Shown here in pieces: positions 1 to 7,699 of a DNA stretch of 64,000 nucleotides; the stretch's first letter is position 1, and each line of letters opens with the position of its first letter. The translations under genes and the position numbers were made by a program. Location of the stretch: NCBI RefSeq assembly GCF_018364065.1, contig NZ_JAGZMO010000004.1:124001-188000 (forward strand), in the 5' to 3' direction. The stretch comes from Veillonella sp. Lineage in GTDB: Bacteria > Bacillota > Negativicutes > Veillonellales > Veillonellaceae. The notes under the pieces were generated by a model. It had not been told where the DNA came from. It did not search any database and worked only from the letters and a program-made list of their open reading frames with translations.

Positions 1-810
1 ACACAGGCGGAAATTGAAGAAGCCAGAGCGGCCCGCGAAGCGATGGGTGCCGAACTTGTATCGGTACAGGACGCTTATAAAGAAGCGAATACGCGCTTAC
101 AGAAGTCGGCAGCAGACATTCAGAACCTGGAAGCCACTAAGCAGGAAATGGAAACGCATATTGACAACCTGAAAGTGACGACACAGCGATTGGAAGAAGG
201 TATTGCCCATGTGCGTGAAGGTTCCGTTCTCTTTAGAAACGGCGAAGTTCTCAGCGGTGCGCTCGTTCGTCCGGGCTTAAATGAAGAAGAAAGTATGGCA
301 GCTGTTACGGATATCTTAAATGATACGAACGGCCTGATTTTACGTCGCTTAGGTATTGACGAAAACAAACCGGTTATCTATGTAAGTCGTTCCAACTTGG
401 CGGAAGCGGCGAAACAGATAGCAGAGGCTAATGAACAGATGACGGTGCGTGTAACGGCGGCGGCCAACATTATTTACGGCGAAGCGGCCTTAGCGGAAAT
501 CCATGTATATCCGTATAAGGAAATCTTCCCGAAAGGAACTGTCATAGCGTCGACTACAGTAGACGGCGGTTCTGACGCGCAATACGAAGTCTTGTCGTTC
601 CTACAGTTAGTAAATGCGAAAGCTAAAGCAGAAGGCGTCTTGCCGGATCCGTTAACCGGTAACGTAGGAAGCCTGCCAGGCAGTGACCTGTTCGATATCA
701 TTCGCCAATTGAGTGCGGTAAACCATCCGGTTGAACTGGAAGCCATTGTCGAAGAAGATACATTTACAACAGGACCTATCCAGATAAAACTGCAGATACG
801 GGACAAATAG
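1..810 (+). CDS. DUF3084 domain protein, 3' part only
   Basis: The reading frame is open from base 1, so the gene starts upstream; the last 269 residues are here. The visible part opens with a long heptad-like coiled coil (about residues 1-75, rich in A, E, Q and L), followed by a compact alpha/beta domain typical of DUF3084 proteins, which usually have an N-terminal membrane anchor (not in the window) and a central coiled coil. The molecular function of the family is not known. In Negativicutes this gene often precedes a YqgF/RuvC-like gene, as here. It ends in TAG, followed by a short tandem repeat and a terminator, so it is the last gene of its unit. Family call from pattern recognition; the boundaries are clear. 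Confidence 0.75.
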   Translation, partial: TQAEIEEARAAREAMGAELVSVQDAYKEANTRLQKSAADIQNLEATKQEMETHIDNLKVTTQRLEEGIAHVREGSVLFRNGEVLSGALVRPGLNEEESMAAVTDILNDTNGLILRRLGIDENKPVIYVSRSNLAEAAKQIAEANEQMTVRVTAAANIIYGEAALAEIHVYPYKEIFPKGTVIASTTVDGGSDAQYEVLSFLQLVNAKAKAEGVLPDPLTGNVGSLPGSDLFDIIRQLSAVNHPVELEAIVEEDTFTTGPIQIKLQIRDK

Positions 811-834
811 ACTTCATGTGTCATTAAAAATGCT

Positions 835-927
835 AGTTTAAACTAATAGTTAGAGCTAAACCTTCAGTTTAAGCTGATTGTTAGAGCGAAATATCAAGAT
901 TAGACTGATAGTTAGAGTAAAATTTAA
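835..927. repeat. 31-bp degenerate tandem repeat, three copies
   Basis: Three consecutive 31-base units (835-865, 866-896, 897-927) share a core close to AGTTTAAGCTGATAGTTAGAG. They begin 25 bases after the stop codon of the DUF3084 gene and end before its terminator. No coding potential is seen. It is one of several such post-stop repeats in this window, each with a different unit. Confidence 0.8.
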
Positions 928-941
928 AAAGCTTATATAAT

Positions 942-975
942 AAAAAGCTGCCTGCAATTGTGTGGCAGCTTTTTA
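942..975 (+). terminator. Rho-independent terminator after the DUF3084 gene
   Basis: A perfect 11-bp stem AAAAAGCTGCC / GGCAGCTTTTT (942-952 and 964-974) with an 11-nt loop and a T-run closes the upstream unit. The A-rich left arm means it could also act on the opposite strand, but no minus-strand gene faces it. Confidence 0.85.
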
Positions 976-1116
976 AATGCATAGAGTGAGAGTGTACTGA
1001 TATTAAGAGTGCGCGTGTACTTAGATTGTTAATATACGTAATGAGTAGTGGTGTCAGTACACGGGAAACATATTATTATATAAAAATAGGACGATTCATG
1101 TGAAAGGAGAGCGGCT

Positions 1117-1581
1117 ATGACGCAGCATACATTGCCGGATGAACATATAGTAAAAGAAACAGCCTCTATTATTGCAGTAGATCCGGGGCGGGAGAAGACC
1201 GGTGTGGCTCTGGTAGCCATAAAAGACAGTTGTTTGCTCCGTAAGGCCATTGTACCCACGGAGACGGTAGGTAAGTACTGTGCAGACCTGCTCGGGGCTT
1301 ATAGCGCGATTGAGCGCATTGTGTGTGGTAATGGAACAAACCATCAGGCCGTATTTAAGGTTCTTACAGAGGCTGCTAAAGAATTTGGCAAGGAAGCGAC
1401 GCTGACCGATGAAAAACACACGACGGAAGAAGCCCGGGTTCGTTACTTTGAATGGAATCCGCCAAAAGGATTGAAACGATTAATTCCGAAAGGCATGCTC
1501 TATCCGCCGGAGCCCGTAGATGACTTTACCGCTTGGGTAATCGGTGAGCGGTATTTGAACGAGAAAAAGCTTGAAACATGA
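1117..1581 (+). CDS. YqgF/RuvX-like RNase H-fold protein
   Basis: This 154-residue protein has the RNase H-like fold signature of the YqgF/RuvC superfamily. An early acidic strand reads AVDPGREKTGVAL (about residues 20-32), where the Asp is the expected first catalytic carboxylate. A later DEKHTTEEAR stretch (about 98-107) resembles the DER-TT-A motif of YqgF, and VDDFTAW near the C-terminus gives a third acidic site. Canonical YqgF matures the 5' end of 16S rRNA; this divergent member may do that or be a paralogue. The ATG start is set by AAAGGAG about 8 bases upstream. The terminator at 942-975 separates it from the DUF3084 gene. Confidence 0.65.
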   Translation: MTQHTLPDEHIVKETASIIAVDPGREKTGVALVAIKDSCLLRKAIVPTETVGKYCADLLGAYSAIERIVCGNGTNHQAVFKVLTEAAKEFGKEATLTDEKHTTEEARVRYFEWNPPKGLKRLIPKGMLYPPEPVDDFTAWVIGERYLNEKKLET

Positions 1582-1672
1582 TTATTAAGGGGCTAATCTT
1601 GCAAAATACTCCATATATTGTAATTAAATCCTATAAATTTTCAAAAAAATTCAATATTTTGTAAATAAAACA

Positions 1673-1701
1673 TTGAAAAAAATGGATATATCATTGATAA
1701 T
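1673..1701 (+). promoter_or_regulatory. Probable sigma-A promoter for yitT
   Basis: TTGAAA (1673-1678), a 17-bp spacer and GATAAT (1696-1701) lie in an AT-rich gap, placing the transcript start near 1708, about 40 bases before the yitT start. Found by eye only. Confidence 0.55.
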
Positions 1702-1746
1702 AGTATAGGAACGAATAAAATTGATTTATAGGAAGGGAGATAATTA

Positions 1747-2622
1747 ATGGCAGCAGCTGTTAAAAAAGCACAAAAAATATCTTGGAAAGAAATTCTAATT
1801 CGCTATATATGGATTGTAATCGGTGCGGCAATTTATACATTCGGACTTGATGTGTTAATGGTACCGAAGAACATCATCGACGGTGGTGTAGTAGGTATTG
1901 CCTTGATGGCCACCGAGCTTACAGGCGTATCATTCAGTATTTACTTAATTCTCTTGAATTTACCTTTTTTATACTTCGGGTATAAATTGATAGGACGTAG
2001 TTTTACCATAGCAACGCTCTTCGGGGTTGTATGTATTTCCGTTATGTCCCTGTTCATGCATCAGGTGACACCGCCTGATATCGATCCGTTTCTGGCCGCA
2101 GTTTTCGGCGGGGTTATCCTCGGTATCGGGGTAGGCCTCATTATTCGAAACGGTGGTTCTTTGGACGGCGTAGAAATTGTTGCGATTATTTGGGATAAGA
2201 AAAGTTCCTTCTCCGTAGGGGAAATCGTAATGATTTGTAACCTCTTTATCTTAGGTGCAGCCGGTTTTGTTTATAACTGGAGCAGCGCAATGTATTCCTT
2301 GATTGCGTACTTCGTAGCCTATAAAATGATCGACTTGACCATTACCGGTCTTGAAGAATCCAAGGGCGTTATGATTATTACAGACAGCCCTGATGAAATC
2401 AGCGAAGTGCTTATGAATCGCTTGGGCCGTGGCGTTACCGTATTATTTGGTGAAGGCGGCTATTCAAAAGAACCGAAAAAAGTGCTATACTCAGTAGTGA
2501 CGCGTCTTGAAATTACAAAGCTTAAAGATATTGTGTATGAACAAGACGAGAACGCGTTTATTACCATTTCTGACGTGCATGATGTATTTGGGGGCCAGTT
2601 CGGCAAGAAGAACATTCACTAA
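1747..2622 (+). CDS. YitT family membrane protein (DUF161 + DUF2179)
   Basis: This 291-residue protein has about five hydrophobic segments between residues 18 and 195, including the family-typical run GVVGIALMATELTGVS and the glycine-rich GVILGIGVGLIIRNGGSLDG. A soluble DUF2179 domain follows (about 205-285, including GRGVTVLFGEGGYS and ending FVGG-like near VFGGQFG). YitT proteins are integral inner-membrane proteins of unsettled transport role. The start is set by GGAAGGGAG about 6 bases upstream. The gap to the signal peptidase gene is short and has no terminator, so the two are probably cotranscribed. Confidence 0.85.
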   Translation: MAAAVKKAQKISWKEILIRYIWIVIGAAIYTFGLDVLMVPKNIIDGGVVGIALMATELTGVSFSIYLILLNLPFLYFGYKLIGRSFTIATLFGVVCISVMSLFMHQVTPPDIDPFLAAVFGGVILGIGVGLIIRNGGSLDGVEIVAIIWDKKSSFSVGEIVMICNLFILGAAGFVYNWSSAMYSLIAYFVAYKMIDLTITGLEESKGVMIITDSPDEISEVLMNRLGRGVTVLFGEGGYSKEPKKVLYSVVTRLEITKLKDIVYEQDENAFITISDVHDVFGGQFGKKNIH

Positions 2623-2677
2623 AAACGTTTGCTTGCAGTACTCGTAATTGATGGAATGGGGACTAAATACTGTCCAA

Positions 2678-2703
2678 TCAATTGCTCATATCAATTGCTC
2701 ATG
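2678..2703. repeat. 13-bp tandem duplication before lepB
   Basis: TCAATTGCTCATA is followed at once by TCAATTGCTCATG (2678-2690, 2691-2703). It lies in the short region upstream of the chosen lepB start and keeps the upstream in-frame extension open. Confidence 0.7.
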
Positions 2704-2719
2704 CAGTCACAATGATGTG

Positions 2720-3343
2720 ATGAAAGGAGTTCGGGCGAAGCTCGAAGAGATTATGGCAGAAGAAAGATCAATCGGTAAACAGATTATACATGAAATAGGC
2801 GAGTGGCTGTATGCCATCGTAATCGCCTTGGTAGTGGCCATTTTGGTTCACATTTTCGTTGGACAGATTACACGCGTATCCGGTGAATCCATGGAAAACA
2901 CATTCCATAACGGTGATTTCCTGGTTGTATCCAAATGGGATCACATTCGCGGCATTACACCAAACTATGATGACATCGTAATCATCGACAGCCGCGTTAA
3001 TCGCGAACGTACATGGAAAGACGATGTAACAGATGTGGTGTCCAACTACTTATCCATTTTCAGTAAAGATGCGGAACGTCATGATGCGTGGGTAAAACGC
3101 GTTATTGGATTACCTGGCGATAAATTAGAATTTAAAGACGGCCATGTTTGGCGAAACGGCAAAGAGTTGGAAGAACCGTATACGAAAGATCCGACCATGA
3201 ACTACAGTCAGACTGCACCGGTAATCGTACCGGAAGGTCATGTGTTCGTAATGGGGGATAACCGTAACCACTCCAGCGACAGCCGCTTCATCGGACCTGT
3301 ACCGATTAAAAACGTAATCGGCAATGTAGTATGGCATATCTAA
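2720..3343 (+). CDS. lepB: Signal peptidase I
   Basis: Type I signal peptidase removes signal peptides on the outer face of the inner membrane. One N-terminal transmembrane helix (about residues 28-48) is followed by SGESMENTF with the catalytic Ser, then WVKRVIGLPGD with the catalytic Lys, and the conserved GDNRNHSSDSR box near the C-terminus. The length of 207 residues fits the family. The start is uncertain: the frame is open back to a TTG at 2648, and ATG codons at 2720 and 2753 are both possible. No Shine-Dalgarno is ideally placed; an AAAGGAG at 2723-2729 has no start codon at the right distance. I chose 2720. It follows yitT closely and is followed by a strong terminator. Confidence 0.9.
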   Translation: MKGVRAKLEEIMAEERSIGKQIIHEIGEWLYAIVIALVVAILVHIFVGQITRVSGESMENTFHNGDFLVVSKWDHIRGITPNYDDIVIIDSRVNRERTWKDDVTDVVSNYLSIFSKDAERHDAWVKRVIGLPGDKLEFKDGHVWRNGKELEEPYTKDPTMNYSQTAPVIVPEGHVFVMGDNRNHSSDSRFIGPVPIKNVIGNVVWHI

Positions 3344-3411
3344 GATAGAAAACGTTGGCTGAAAGATTAAGCCGATTACATACGAACAAAAACTAAAAAG
3401 CGTATATGCAG

Positions 3412-3466
3412 AAACAACCTCCTGAGGTTGGCCTTACCGGCTAACTTCGGGAGGTTGTTTTTATTG
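3412..3466 (+). terminator. Strong terminator after lepB
   Basis: AAACAACCTCC (3412-3422) pairs with GGAGGTTGTTT (3450-3460). The inner arms GAGGTTGGCC / GGCTAACTTC extend the stem with one G-U pair, and a T-run follows. Confidence 0.9.
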
Positions 3467-4005
3467 TTAGCATTCTTCTATTAGGTAGATTGGAAGCGAT
3501 GCCTGTAAGAATAGAGTTCAGAGTAGTTTGACAAAGATAAAGAGCAGTGAAAAAGCCTATAAAATAGGCAGTAAAAGGGCATGAGATATAACAGTCTGTT
3601 AAAATTTTGATGATTAGAGGGGGAATGATAAGTAAATTAAAGATATATTCAACAAAATAGGATTATATGCAATTTTATCATTAGATGCATATAGAGAATA
3701 ATAGAAATAACGAAAAATTATACTTTGAGTGAAATTTGAATAAATGAAAAATGAAATAATAGCGCCCAATTTAATGGTACTATTTTATAATTTCTTTACT
3801 TTATACAAATGGGAGTAATGGAACCTTATCAATAAACAGGCTTTATTGATAGGTTGTTAATATTAATAATATTGGAAACTTTACAAAAATAAGATTATTA
3901 AAAACATAATTAAGTCTTAAAGTTTAAAAAAATAGAGAAAAAATGAGATATTAAATGATAATGAAAGAACAATTGAAAACGAACATAATTTTACAATTTG
4001 TTTAC
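3467..4005. other. AT-rich gap upstream of the ompM array
   Basis: About 540 bases without a supportable gene on either strand. It holds a near-perfect hairpin at 3822-3855 (listed separately), a small GCCTAT-AAA-ATAGGC inverted repeat near 3555-3569, and long A/T runs. The composition suits the upstream region of a strongly expressed porin gene. Confidence 0.6.
3822..3855. repeat. Inverted repeat (14-bp arms, one bulge)
   Basis: TATCAATAAA (3827-3836) and TTTATTGATA (3842-3851) are perfectly complementary around a 5-nt loop. Flanking AACC and GGTT extend the stem past a bulged T. No T-run follows, so it does not look like a terminator. It lies about 150 bp upstream of the first ompM promoter. 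Confidence 0.7.
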
Positions 4006-4035
4006 TTTACAACTAGATTTTCATCGTGTTATCAT
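4006..4035 (+). promoter_or_regulatory. Promoter of the first ompM gene
   Basis: TTTACA (4006-4011), an 18-bp spacer and TATCAT (4030-4035) predict a start near 4042 and a 5'UTR of about 160 nt. The fourth ompM gene has the same hexamers (9239-9267) and the second has TTTACA/TACTAT, which supports the call. Confidence 0.7.
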
Positions 4036-4038
4036 TAT

Positions 4039-4151
4039 GGCGTCTTAAGGAGCGAACTTATCATCAGAAAGTGATAAAGTTACAATAGAAGAAGGAAACG
4101 TGGATACTTCTGATTTTATACTTTATCGTTTTTATTGATGAGAAAGACGCC
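4039..4151 (+). promoter_or_regulatory. Structured ompM leader with shared 17-nt element
   Basis: The leader contains AAGGAAACGTGGATACT (4092-4108), which recurs nearly unchanged before the other three ompM genes. A local hairpin TTATCA / TGATAA (4058-4063, 4072-4077) precedes it. GGCGTCTT (4039-4046) is complementary to AAGACGCC (4144-4151), so the leader could fold into a closed domain. Role unknown. Confidence 0.6.
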
Positions 4152-4199
4152 GCTAAAGACATTTTAACATTTTCTTTTTTACCGAAAGGGGTAAAGACC

Positions 4200-5486
4200 A
4201 TGAAAAAACGTTTTGCAACAATGTTAGCGGCAACAGCAGTTCTTGGTGTAACTACTGCATTTGCAGCAAATCCTTTCTCTGATGTAACTCCATCCGATTG
4301 GGCTTACCAAAGCGTATCCCAATTAGCAGCTGCCGGCGTAATCAACGGCTATCCTGATGGAACTTTCAAAGGCCAGAACAACATCACTCGTTACGAAATG
4401 GCTCAAATGGTAGCTAAAGCTATGGCTAACCAAGCTCGTGCTAATGCTGAACAACAAGCCATGATCAACCGTTTGGCTAACGAATTCGCTAGCGAATTAA
4501 ACAACTTGGGCGTTCGTGTAACAGCTCTTGAAAACAAAGTTGGCAACGTAAAAGTAACTGGCGATATGCGTCTTCGTTACCAAGGTTATGAAAATAACGG
4601 TCAACTTAAAGGTGTTGAAGAAGGTAAACCTGGTTATAGCAAAAAGTCTAAATTTGATTACCGTGGCCGTGTACAATTCAATGCTACAGTAAATGAAAAC
4701 ACTTCTGCTGTCGTTCGTCTTACAGGTTCTAATGAATTTGGTAATGCTTCCAATACTTCTGTGAGTATGGACCGTGTATATGTAGCTCATCAGTTTGGTG
4801 ACAGCACTACTGCTATTGCAGGTCGTTTCGGTGCTTTCGTTGGCAATGGCTTAATCTATGATGATACTTTTGATGGTGCAGCTATTGCATACAACAATGG
4901 TAACTTCTCCGCATTGGCTGCTTACGGTTACTTCGTAGAAGGTGACTTGAAAGGTCTTTCTGAAGATAAAAACCTTTCCGTAACATTGTTACAGGCTCAA
5001 GGTAACCTTGGTGAACATGCTACAATTGGTGGTTTCTATGCATTCGCTAACAATAATGCAGAAGCATTTGCAACTAGCAAAACCTTTAACTTAGATGGCG
5101 ACAGCTTCGACATCTATGGCGGTTTCGCTGATTTCCACTTCAATAATGTTTGGATCGGCGGCGAATATGCTACATTTGCTGAAGATGCTAAAGTAGGCGG
5201 CAATGACGCTTGGGTAGCAGGTATCGGTTTCGGCAACTACAATATGAAAAAACAAGGTACTTGGACTATCATGGCTCAATACTTTGACTTAGCAGAATCC
5301 GCTCCTGTATTCAGCTCCACTTGGAACCAACCAGAAAACCGTGATTATAAAGGCTGGTTGGCGACTGCAAAATATGCAATTGCTGATAACGTAGGTTTAG
5401 CTGCATACTATGCATTCAATGGTGAAACTCAAAAGGGTAAAGATATCGGTGACTTCTACCGTGCAGAACTTAACTACAAATTCTAA
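4200..5486 (+). CDS. ompM: OmpM-type SLH-domain outer-membrane porin, copy 1
   Basis: A 428-residue outer-membrane protein. A signal peptide (1-22, cleaved after TTAFA) is followed by one S-layer homology domain (about 24-76, FSDVTPSDWAYQSV and NGYPDGTFKGQNNITRYEMA), a coiled-coil stalk (about 77-112) and a beta-barrel of about 310 residues ending in the aromatic YKF expected of barrels. In Negativicutes the SLH domain of OmpM/Mep45 proteins binds polyamine-modified peptidoglycan and tethers the outer membrane; the barrel is a general diffusion channel. GAAAGGGG precedes the ATG. The protein is closest to copy 4, and much of the barrel is nearly identical. Codon use is strongly biased, in line with high expression. 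It has its own promoter and terminator. Confidence 0.93.
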   Translation: MKKRFATMLAATAVLGVTTAFAANPFSDVTPSDWAYQSVSQLAAAGVINGYPDGTFKGQNNITRYEMAQMVAKAMANQARANAEQQAMINRLANEFASELNNLGVRVTALENKVGNVKVTGDMRLRYQGYENNGQLKGVEEGKPGYSKKSKFDYRGRVQFNATVNENTSAVVRLTGSNEFGNASNTSVSMDRVYVAHQFGDSTTAIAGRFGAFVGNGLIYDDTFDGAAIAYNNGNFSALAAYGYFVEGDLKGLSEDKNLSVTLLQAQGNLGEHATIGGFYAFANNNAEAFATSKTFNLDGDSFDIYGGFADFHFNNVWIGGEYATFAEDAKVGGNDAWVAGIGFGNYNMKKQGTWTIMAQYFDLAESAPVFSSTWNQPENRDYKGWLATAKYAIADNVGLAAYYAFNGETQKGKDIGDFYRAELNYKF

Positions 5487-5586
5487 TTTTATAGGATAAA
5501 ATTAGAATAGTAGCATACTGAAGCGAAAGTGGATGTATTGCTCTTGATTGGTTAAATTCGATTGAACAAATTGAAAATGATTTAAT

Positions 5587-5624
5587 AAAAGCTCGCTTGC
5601 TGATATTAGTAGGCGAGCTTTTTT
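5587..5624 (+). terminator. Terminator after ompM copy 1
   Basis: AAAAGCTCGC (5587-5596) pairs with GCGAGCTTTT (5613-5622), with further T residues. Confidence 0.85.
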
Positions 5625-5723
5625 GTGTGGTTGGATAAAAAAGTTACCAAACTATCAAAAGATTATTTATTTAAGTGTAATTTGATATGCAATAAATCCT
5701 ATGAAATTAACGTGAATTATTCC

Positions 5724-5752
5724 TTTACAAAGGGACATGTGTATGGTACTAT
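5724..5752 (+). promoter_or_regulatory. Promoter of ompM copy 2
   Basis: TTTACA (5724-5729), a 17-bp spacer and TACTAT (5747-5752), followed by a GCGTCT stretch also seen after the copy 1 promoter. It predicts a leader of about 160 nt. Confidence 0.65.
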
Positions 5753-5811
5753 TAGTGCGTCTAAATTCTGTAAACTTATTGTAAGCAGGTGTTTAAGAGC
5801 TAATGGGAATT

Positions 5812-5828
5812 AAGGAAACATGGATACT
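5812..5828 (+). promoter_or_regulatory. Shared ompM leader element, copy 2
   Basis: AAGGAAACATGGATACT differs by one base from the copy 1 element and lies at the same distance from the start codon (91 bases between), although the sequence between them has diverged. Confidence 0.6.
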
Positions 5829-5919
5829 TACGATTTCATTGCCTTAACAGTTTTATTAATAAGAGAGAGAGCAGAAGAGGACATTTTTTGTTCTTTGCAT
5901 AACGAAAGGGGTTAAGACA

Positions 5920-7224
5920 ATGAAAAAACGTTTTGCAACTATGTTAGCCGCTACTGCAGTTCTTAGTGTAACTACTGCGTTTGCAGCGAATCCATTTTCC
6001 GATGTAACACCTAATGATTGGGCATATCAAAGTGTAGCTCAATTGGCAGCTGCCGGTATTATCAACGGATATCCTGATGGCACTTTCAAAGGTCAGAACA
6101 ATATCACACGATTTGAAATGGCACAGATGGTAGCAAAAGCCATGGCTAATCAGGAACGTGCCAATGCAGAACAGCAGGCAATGATTAATCGTTTGGCCAA
6201 TGAGTTCTCTGATGAATTGAATAACTTGGGTGTTCGCGTTACTGAACTCGAAAATAAAGTGGGTAATGTAAGTATTTATGGCGATGGACGTTTGCGCTAT
6301 ATTGGTTCATCTGAAGGTGGTGCCAACAATTATGTAAAGGCTAATTCTAATAAGAAATCCAAGTTCGACTATCGTGCTCGTGTTAATTTCCGTGCCACAA
6401 TTAATGAAAATACAACGGCAGTAATCCGTGTAGCTACTACAGGCATGGTTGAATTGGGGACCGGTGCCGATCAAACTAAAGATCCGCGTATTAACCTGGC
6501 TTATGTAAATCATAAATTCGGTGACAACACATCGTTAACTTTAGGCCGACAAGCATTGTATATTGGTAATGGCTTATTATTCGATGATATTTATGATGCT
6601 GCTAAACTTTCTTATAAGACAGATAAAATAAATTTAGGTGTAAGCTATGGTTACTTTGTTGGCGGTACTTTACATAATGATTACGATTGGGATGATACCA
6701 ATAGTGTATTTAAAGGAAAGAGTTTTGACTCGGCCACTGCAGACGATAACTACACTGTAACTATTTTTGAAGCTGCCGGCAAAGTGAGTGATAATGTAAC
6801 ATTGGGGGGTTATTATATCCTTGCCAATGAAGGCTTTGATAATGATATTTATGGTGGTTATGCAGACCTTAAATTCAATAAAGTTTGGATCGGCGGCGAA
6901 TATGCTACCTTCAATGATGATATTAACGGAAGCGGCGATACTGATGCCTGGATTGCCGGAGCCGGTTATGGCAATTTCAACATGAGTAAACAGGGGACTT
7001 GGGATTTCAAAGTTCAATACTTGGACGAAGGTAAATATTCTCCTGTAATTTCTTCCACATTTGTTCAACCTAAATCAACTGACTTCAAGACTTGGATGGT
7101 TACCAGTCGTTATGCTCTTGAAAAGAACTTAAGTCTAGTAGGATATTACTTATTTAATGCAGAAAAACAGGACGGTACATCCATGCCTGACTTCTACCGT
7201 GCGGAATTGAACTACAAGTTCTAA
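5920..7224 (+). CDS. ompM: OmpM-type SLH-domain outer-membrane porin, copy 2
   Basis: A 434-residue OmpM with the same order of parts: signal peptide (1-22), SLH domain (about 24-76), coiled coil, and barrel ending YKF. It is the most divergent of the four: the barrel after residue 115 differs widely from the others (for example GRQALYIGNGLLFDDIYD where copies 1, 3 and 4 carry a NAFVGNG- or GAFVGNG-type stretch). Its codon use is less biased, with mixed third positions, which suggests lower or conditional expression. AAAGGGG precedes the ATG. Its own promoter and terminator flank it. The pore may have different selectivity, but that is inference. Confidence 0.92.
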   Translation: MKKRFATMLAATAVLSVTTAFAANPFSDVTPNDWAYQSVAQLAAAGIINGYPDGTFKGQNNITRFEMAQMVAKAMANQERANAEQQAMINRLANEFSDELNNLGVRVTELENKVGNVSIYGDGRLRYIGSSEGGANNYVKANSNKKSKFDYRARVNFRATINENTTAVIRVATTGMVELGTGADQTKDPRINLAYVNHKFGDNTSLTLGRQALYIGNGLLFDDIYDAAKLSYKTDKINLGVSYGYFVGGTLHNDYDWDDTNSVFKGKSFDSATADDNYTVTIFEAAGKVSDNVTLGGYYILANEGFDNDIYGGYADLKFNKVWIGGEYATFNDDINGSGDTDAWIAGAGYGNFNMSKQGTWDFKVQYLDEGKYSPVISSTFVQPKSTDFKTWMVTSRYALEKNLSLVGYYLFNAEKQDGTSMPDFYRAELNYKF

Positions 7225-7280
7225 GTTATAATGCGGGAAACTAAGTAAAAATAATATAAAAAATATAAAGATTATTTAAA

Positions 7281-7333
7281 GAGGCTTTAAGATTTTCTCT
7301 GGAGACGGAGAAGGCTTAAAGCTTCTTTTTTTG
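7281..7333 (+). terminator. Terminator after ompM copy 2
   Basis: GAGGCTTTAAG (7281-7291) pairs with CTTAAAGCTTC (7314-7324, one mismatch). Inner CTCTGGAGACGGAG adds structure and a seven-T run follows. Confidence 0.8.
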
Positions 7334-7554
7334 TATATTATATTTTTCTAAATGGTGATCTTATAAAGCTTGTCGGTTTATATTTAAGTTCAGACATTTG
7401 CTAAAAATGATAAAAACAACATCAAAAATGATAAAAACAGCATTAAAATCATGAAAATAATCTTAATTTCATGAATTAATAATGAAAAATATAGAAAAGA
7501 ATGAACTTGAAATGAACTTTCGGTAATTTCATCTTATCTTCAGTACCGAAGTGG
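7334..7554. other. AT-rich gap with a 21-bp tandem duplication
   Basis: No gene is supportable. Two adjacent 21-base copies of AAAAATGATAAAAACARCAT plus one base lie at 7403-7423 and 7424-7444. The rest is A-rich spacer leading to the copy 3 promoter. Confidence 0.6.
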
Positions 7555-7560
7555 TACTAT
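7532..7560 (+). promoter_or_regulatory. Possible promoter of ompM copy 3
   Basis: TACTAT (7555-7560) matches the -10 of copy 2, but only a weak -35 (TCTTAT, 7532-7537, 17-bp spacer) is visible. The call depends mainly on analogy with the other copies. Confidence 0.4.
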
Positions 7561-7607
7561 GATTTCAGAAAAGGTTTTCCGATAGTGGTGCTGGTTTATA
7601 AGACGTA

Positions 7608-7624
7608 AAGGAAACGTGGATACT
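7608..7624 (+). promoter_or_regulatory. Shared ompM leader element, copy 3
   Basis: AAGGAAACGTGGATACT is identical to the copy 1 element. Here it lies 75 bases before the start codon, closer than in the other copies. Confidence 0.6.
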
Positions 7625-7699
7625 TTATAATGCTTATAACTGCAAAACTATTTTGAGAAATCCTTGAGAATTTTTTAATTCCGAAAGGAGATTTTAATT

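Noticed and set aside
5625..5813. 62-codon plus-strand frame between ompM copies 1 and 2
   Set aside because: It spans the promoter of copy 2, has no ribosome-binding site and no recognisable protein pattern.
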